A DNA stretch of 64,000 bases. It comes from JACMJL01 sp963791805. GTDB taxonomy: Bacteria > Bacillota > Clostridia > Clostridiales > Clostridiaceae. Positions 61,543 through 64,000 of this stretch are shown here, in pieces (the first letter of the stretch is position 1; every line of letters starts with the position of its first letter). Below the pieces are notes generated by a model. It was not told where the DNA came from and made no database searches. It saw only the letters and a program-made list of their open reading frames with translations. Location of the stretch: contig CAWBTU010000003.1 in the NCBI GenBank assembly GCA_963791805.1, positions 992,001 to 1,056,000 on the forward strand, written 5' to 3'. A program made the translations under genes and the position numbers.

Positions 61543-61568
61543 GGGGACAAACCTAAAGATATGTCCCC
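61543..61568. repeat. GGGGACA hairpin, similar to the one at 21145
   Basis: GGGGACA (61543-61549) pairs with TGTCCCC (61562-61568) around AACCTAAAGATA. The core GGGGACANACCTAA is shared with 21144-21157. Confidence 0.45.
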
Positions 61569-61614
61569 AGTTTGTCTAATAGTTACTTTGTCTAAAGTAT
61601 AATTATATATTGTA

Positions 61615-62664
61615 TTAACGAAAATTTCTATAATAAAAAGCAATGCACTGAACTATGAAGATTAGACTTATAAGACCAAAAGCTGGATATAAAATTGAAA
61701 TTAGTTTTACAAATCCTATTTGAGAAATTGGTATTGCAAGTAGCATTATTAAAAAAACTGATTTTTTATAAGGTATATTAAATTTTTCTTCAAAGGTTTT
61801 GGTTACACTAAAAATATCAGAAACTTCAGTTGAAAACATCTCTAGCCAAATTATAAAAATTAGCATTACTTGAATTATTACTCCAAAACGATTGGATATG
61901 TATAACAAGGGTATTTCATATTTTAATATGTAAGGCATATTTAATAATAAGATTAAATTAATAAAAATCGATAACAAGGTAAGTCCGATAGCACCAAGTA
62001 TAGTTCCCCAAATGATACATTTCTGATCCTTAAGCTCAGAGCTTAAAGGAACTAGAACTCCACTACAACATAATATGTTAAAACCACCATAGAGTAAGGT
62101 TGACATAAACCAATGGGATTTTGTATTGTGTATGCTTTTTATATAACTAATACTAATAGAGTCTTTAGAAAAAAATATGTAAAGTATAAAGATTGTTGTA
62201 ATTACTATTATCAAGGAAGGAACTATAATAGCATTTATCTCAAAAAGTCCCTTTGTGTTTTTTAACAAGATTAATGTAGAAAGTAAACACATTAGAAGTA
62301 GTCCTATCCATTTGGATACATGAAAGTATTGATTTATCAAGGCACCACTTCCTGCTAAAATTATTGCAGCTCCAAAAATCAAGAATAAGCTCATTAAGAT
62401 GTCCGTTACTTGTCCTAAAAGACCAGGACTTACAAGCTTAATTAAGCCATTGTAGGAATTTAAATCAAATTTAATACTGATTTTTATTATTATTGATCCT
62501 ATAATGATGTATATAAAACAGCAGAAAAGAATACCTATAAAGCTCTTATATCCATATGTACTGAAGAATTGAGTAATTTCTTGACCAGAGGCTAGTCCAG
62601 CACCTACAATTGTTCCTATAAAAACAGTAGCAATTTGAAATGTTAATGATAATTTTTTTATCAA
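61615..62664 (-). CDS. YkvI-like membrane protein (amino-acid transporter fold)
   Basis: 349 residues with about ten membrane helices. The start SLTFQIATVFIGTIVGAGLASGQEITQFF is typical of YkvI and of the LeuT-like superfamily's first unwound helix (GTIVGAGLASG). No substrate is known for the family. It lies 98 bases upstream of the radical SAM gene on the same strand, with the GGGGACA hairpin between. GGAGG precedes the ATG. Confidence 0.75.
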   Translation of the reverse strand: MIKKLSLTFQIATVFIGTIVGAGLASGQEITQFFSTYGYKSFIGILFCCFIYIIIGSIIIKISIKFDLNSYNGLIKLVSPGLLGQVTDILMSLFLIFGAAIILAGSGALINQYFHVSKWIGLLLMCLLSTLILLKNTKGLFEINAIIVPSLIIVITTIFILYIFFSKDSISISYIKSIHNTKSHWFMSTLLYGGFNILCCSGVLVPLSSELKDQKCIIWGTILGAIGLTLLSIFINLILLLNMPYILKYEIPLLYISNRFGVIIQVMLIFIIWLEMFSTEVSDIFSVTKTFEEKFNIPYKKSVFLIMLLAIPISQIGFVKLISILYPAFGLISLIFIVQCIAFYYRNFR

Positions 62665-62780
62665 TTTGAACCTCCAAAAAAATTTAATTACTATCTTTAT
62701 AAATATATATATAAATTTTGAGATTTAGAAATTAATTTCTTATTTTGTGGGAAACTAATTACAGAGGTGGAGGTGCAAAC

Positions 62781-63889
62781 ATGAAAAAAATTTTGATTTA
62801 TTTAGCAACTATGCTTTTTATTTTGAATATTATTGGATGTAAAAGTTCAGAACAAAGTTCAACTTCAGAAAATAAAAAATTTGATATGAAAAAAGCAGAA
62901 AGTTTAATCGATAATTATATGCAGGCTTTGATAAGAGAAGATGATGAAGGCATAAAAAAAGCTTTAAACGATAAGCTTAATAAAAATGCAGAGAATCCTC
63001 TTAAATCAGCTCTTAGAGTTAAAGGCTATAGCAAAACGGAAAATTATCAAGTTGGGGATACCGGAATTTTCAAGGTTAAAGTTGCAAGTACTAGTCTTAC
63101 GAGTACTAAAGCTTCTCTTGACACCTATACAATTAAAGTTGCTCTAGTTAATTGGAATTATAAAATCAGTGACATTAAGAGCACAGTTGAAAAGGAAAGC
63201 TACTACGAGAATTATGGTCTTAGAATTAGAAATAAAAATAATGTAAAAAGTGATTTATTGATAGATAGCGATGGTATTCCGCAATTTGGATTTTCTAAGG
63301 AAGATAATGCAAAAATAGATAAATTGGAATTACCACGTAGTAATTTTAGTAATATTGATTTTGCATATTCAGGTGACTCTATTGCTATTAGTACAGTTAA
63401 CGATGTAACCTTTGTTAGTATTGTAAATATTTCAAGTGATTCAGTTCCCACCGTTGGAACTGGAGGTCAAAGTGAAGCAGGAGGCGGAGGCGGAGGCGGA
63501 AGTCAAACAGGTCAAAGTAGTAGTCAAGGTCAAAATGCGGGCCCTAGAGAGATACCGGTTGGTAAGGAGATTAGCACACTTGATGTGATAAAAAATGGCA
63601 AGGTTGACTTTATGGTATTTTCTCCTGATGAAAAATTATTGGTATTACAGTATACTAATAGTAACAAAATGAAGTGCTTGAAAATTTATGATACTGAGAA
63701 GAGTGATTTAATTCCATTTAAATTTGAAGAAAATTATAATACAAACAATGTAGAAATTCTATACTCTTACTTTGATAAAGATATGCTATATTTCCAGGTT
63801 GTATCAAAGGATGCAAAAAGGAGATAGAAAAGCCAGTTGTTGGTATGTGGCAAATGGATTTAAAAAAATTTAAAGTAAAAAAAGTCTGA
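62781..63889 (+). pseudogene. Lipoprotein of unknown family, frameshifted near its end
   Basis: Signal peptide with lipobox NIIGC (Cys20), then an alpha/beta region with LIDNYMQALIREDDEGIKKAL and a beta-rich body, broken by a Gly/Gln/Ser-rich linker (about 230-255, seven Gly in a row). Frame one stops at 63827 (DAKRR). In the other frame it continues KEIEKPVVGMWQMDLKKFKVKKV to a TGA at 63887-63889, which fits: the A run near 63814-63818 has 5 A where 6 restore the frame. Ribosome binding site GGAGGTG decides ATG 62781. I do not recognise the family. Confidence 0.75.
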
Positions 63890-63903
63890 GAGGAGAAGCT
63901 AAT

Positions 63904-64000
63904 TTGATAAAATTATGGGGAGACAAAAGATATAAAAGCCTCAACTACTTTCTTAGAGATAAATTTAACGAAAAAGTATTTAAGATATCCTTAGACGGGG
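63904..64000 (+). CDS. Radical SAM protein, TIGR01212/YtqA-like (5' part)
   Basis: TTG at 63904 with GAGGAGAAG upstream starts IKLWGDKRYKSLNYFLRDKFNEKVFKISLDG, the characteristic N-terminus of the YtqA/YhcC radical SAM family, before the Cys motif. The window ends here, so only 32 codons are seen. Starts 14 bases after the frame-restored lipoprotein stop. Confidence 0.75.
   Translation, partial: MIKLWGDKRYKSLNYFLRDKFNEKVFKISLDG

Overview
This is a low-GC, gram-positive, endospore-forming anaerobe. It looks like Clostridium sensu stricto, judged from a gerK-type germinant receptor operon, a SpoIID-like protein, rubredoxin, citrate lyase, an H-NOX chemoreceptor, Trp T-box, FMN and SAM-I leaders, AT-rich intergenic DNA and strong GGAGG ribosome binding sites. 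No rRNA, tRNA, CRISPR array or complete insertion sequence was seen.

Layout. 0.15-5.0 kb: one operon with two-subunit class I fumarase, citrate lyase citD-citE-citF, a 55-residue membrane protein between citE and citF, and a shikimate-kinase-like protein. 5-10.2 kb: a FliD-like protein, an MFS permease remnant, an AlaX/DHHA1 protein that has lost most of its zinc ligands, a P-loop protein, small membrane proteins and a polysaccharide deacetylase. 10.4-12 kb: a lone trpB behind a complete Trp-type T-box and promoter. 12-23.7 kb: a tellurium-resistance-type (Ter) island. A plus-strand operon carries a YceG-like protein, TelA, a CitE-like protein, PRTase, TRSP, StiP and a HAD phosphatase. It meets a minus-strand group of TerB and three TerD paralogues. 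A structured RNA leader precedes the operon.

24-28.5 kb: a calcium-type P-type ATPase overlapping a pair of sugar-type ABC permeases that have no binding protein or ATPase nearby. 28.5-30.9 kb: FMN riboswitch and ribU, then a run of broken genes (PspC, GNAT, lspA). 30.9-33.1 kb: citrate lyase maturation genes (a CitC-like protein without its nucleotidyltransferase motif, citX, citG), about 26 kb from citDEF. 33-36 kb: a broken CDF transporter, a DUF4349 fragment and two tandem adenylate kinases. 36.6-39.6 kb: small proteins, an HD hydrolase, SAM-I riboswitch with metA, and rubredoxin. 39.8-46 kb: glycogen operon glgC-glgD-glgA-glgP. 46-52.2 kb: tandem HD-GYP protein, glutamine synthetase, murI, cyclophilin, DUF3783 protein and an XRE/S24-like regulator. 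52.4-56.7 kb: ger operon in B-small protein-A-C order. 56.8-64 kb: SpoIID-like protein, H-NOX chemoreceptor, radical SAM protein, YkvI-like permease, a lipoprotein, and the start of a YtqA/TIGR01212-like radical SAM gene.

A pattern across the window is single-base frame breaks in otherwise intact genes: StiP (twice), PRTase/TRSP, P-type ATPase, ABC permease, CDF transporter, GerAB, the terminal lipoprotein and possibly citG. Several lie in T or A runs one base too short, which suggests sequencing error for some. The cluster at 29.4-30.9 kb, with several lesions per gene, looks more like real decay. The best candidates for new biology are the Ter island with its RNA leader, the ligand-less AlaX homologue, the CitC homologue without its catalytic motif, and the SpoIID-like protein with Gln in place of the catalytic Glu.
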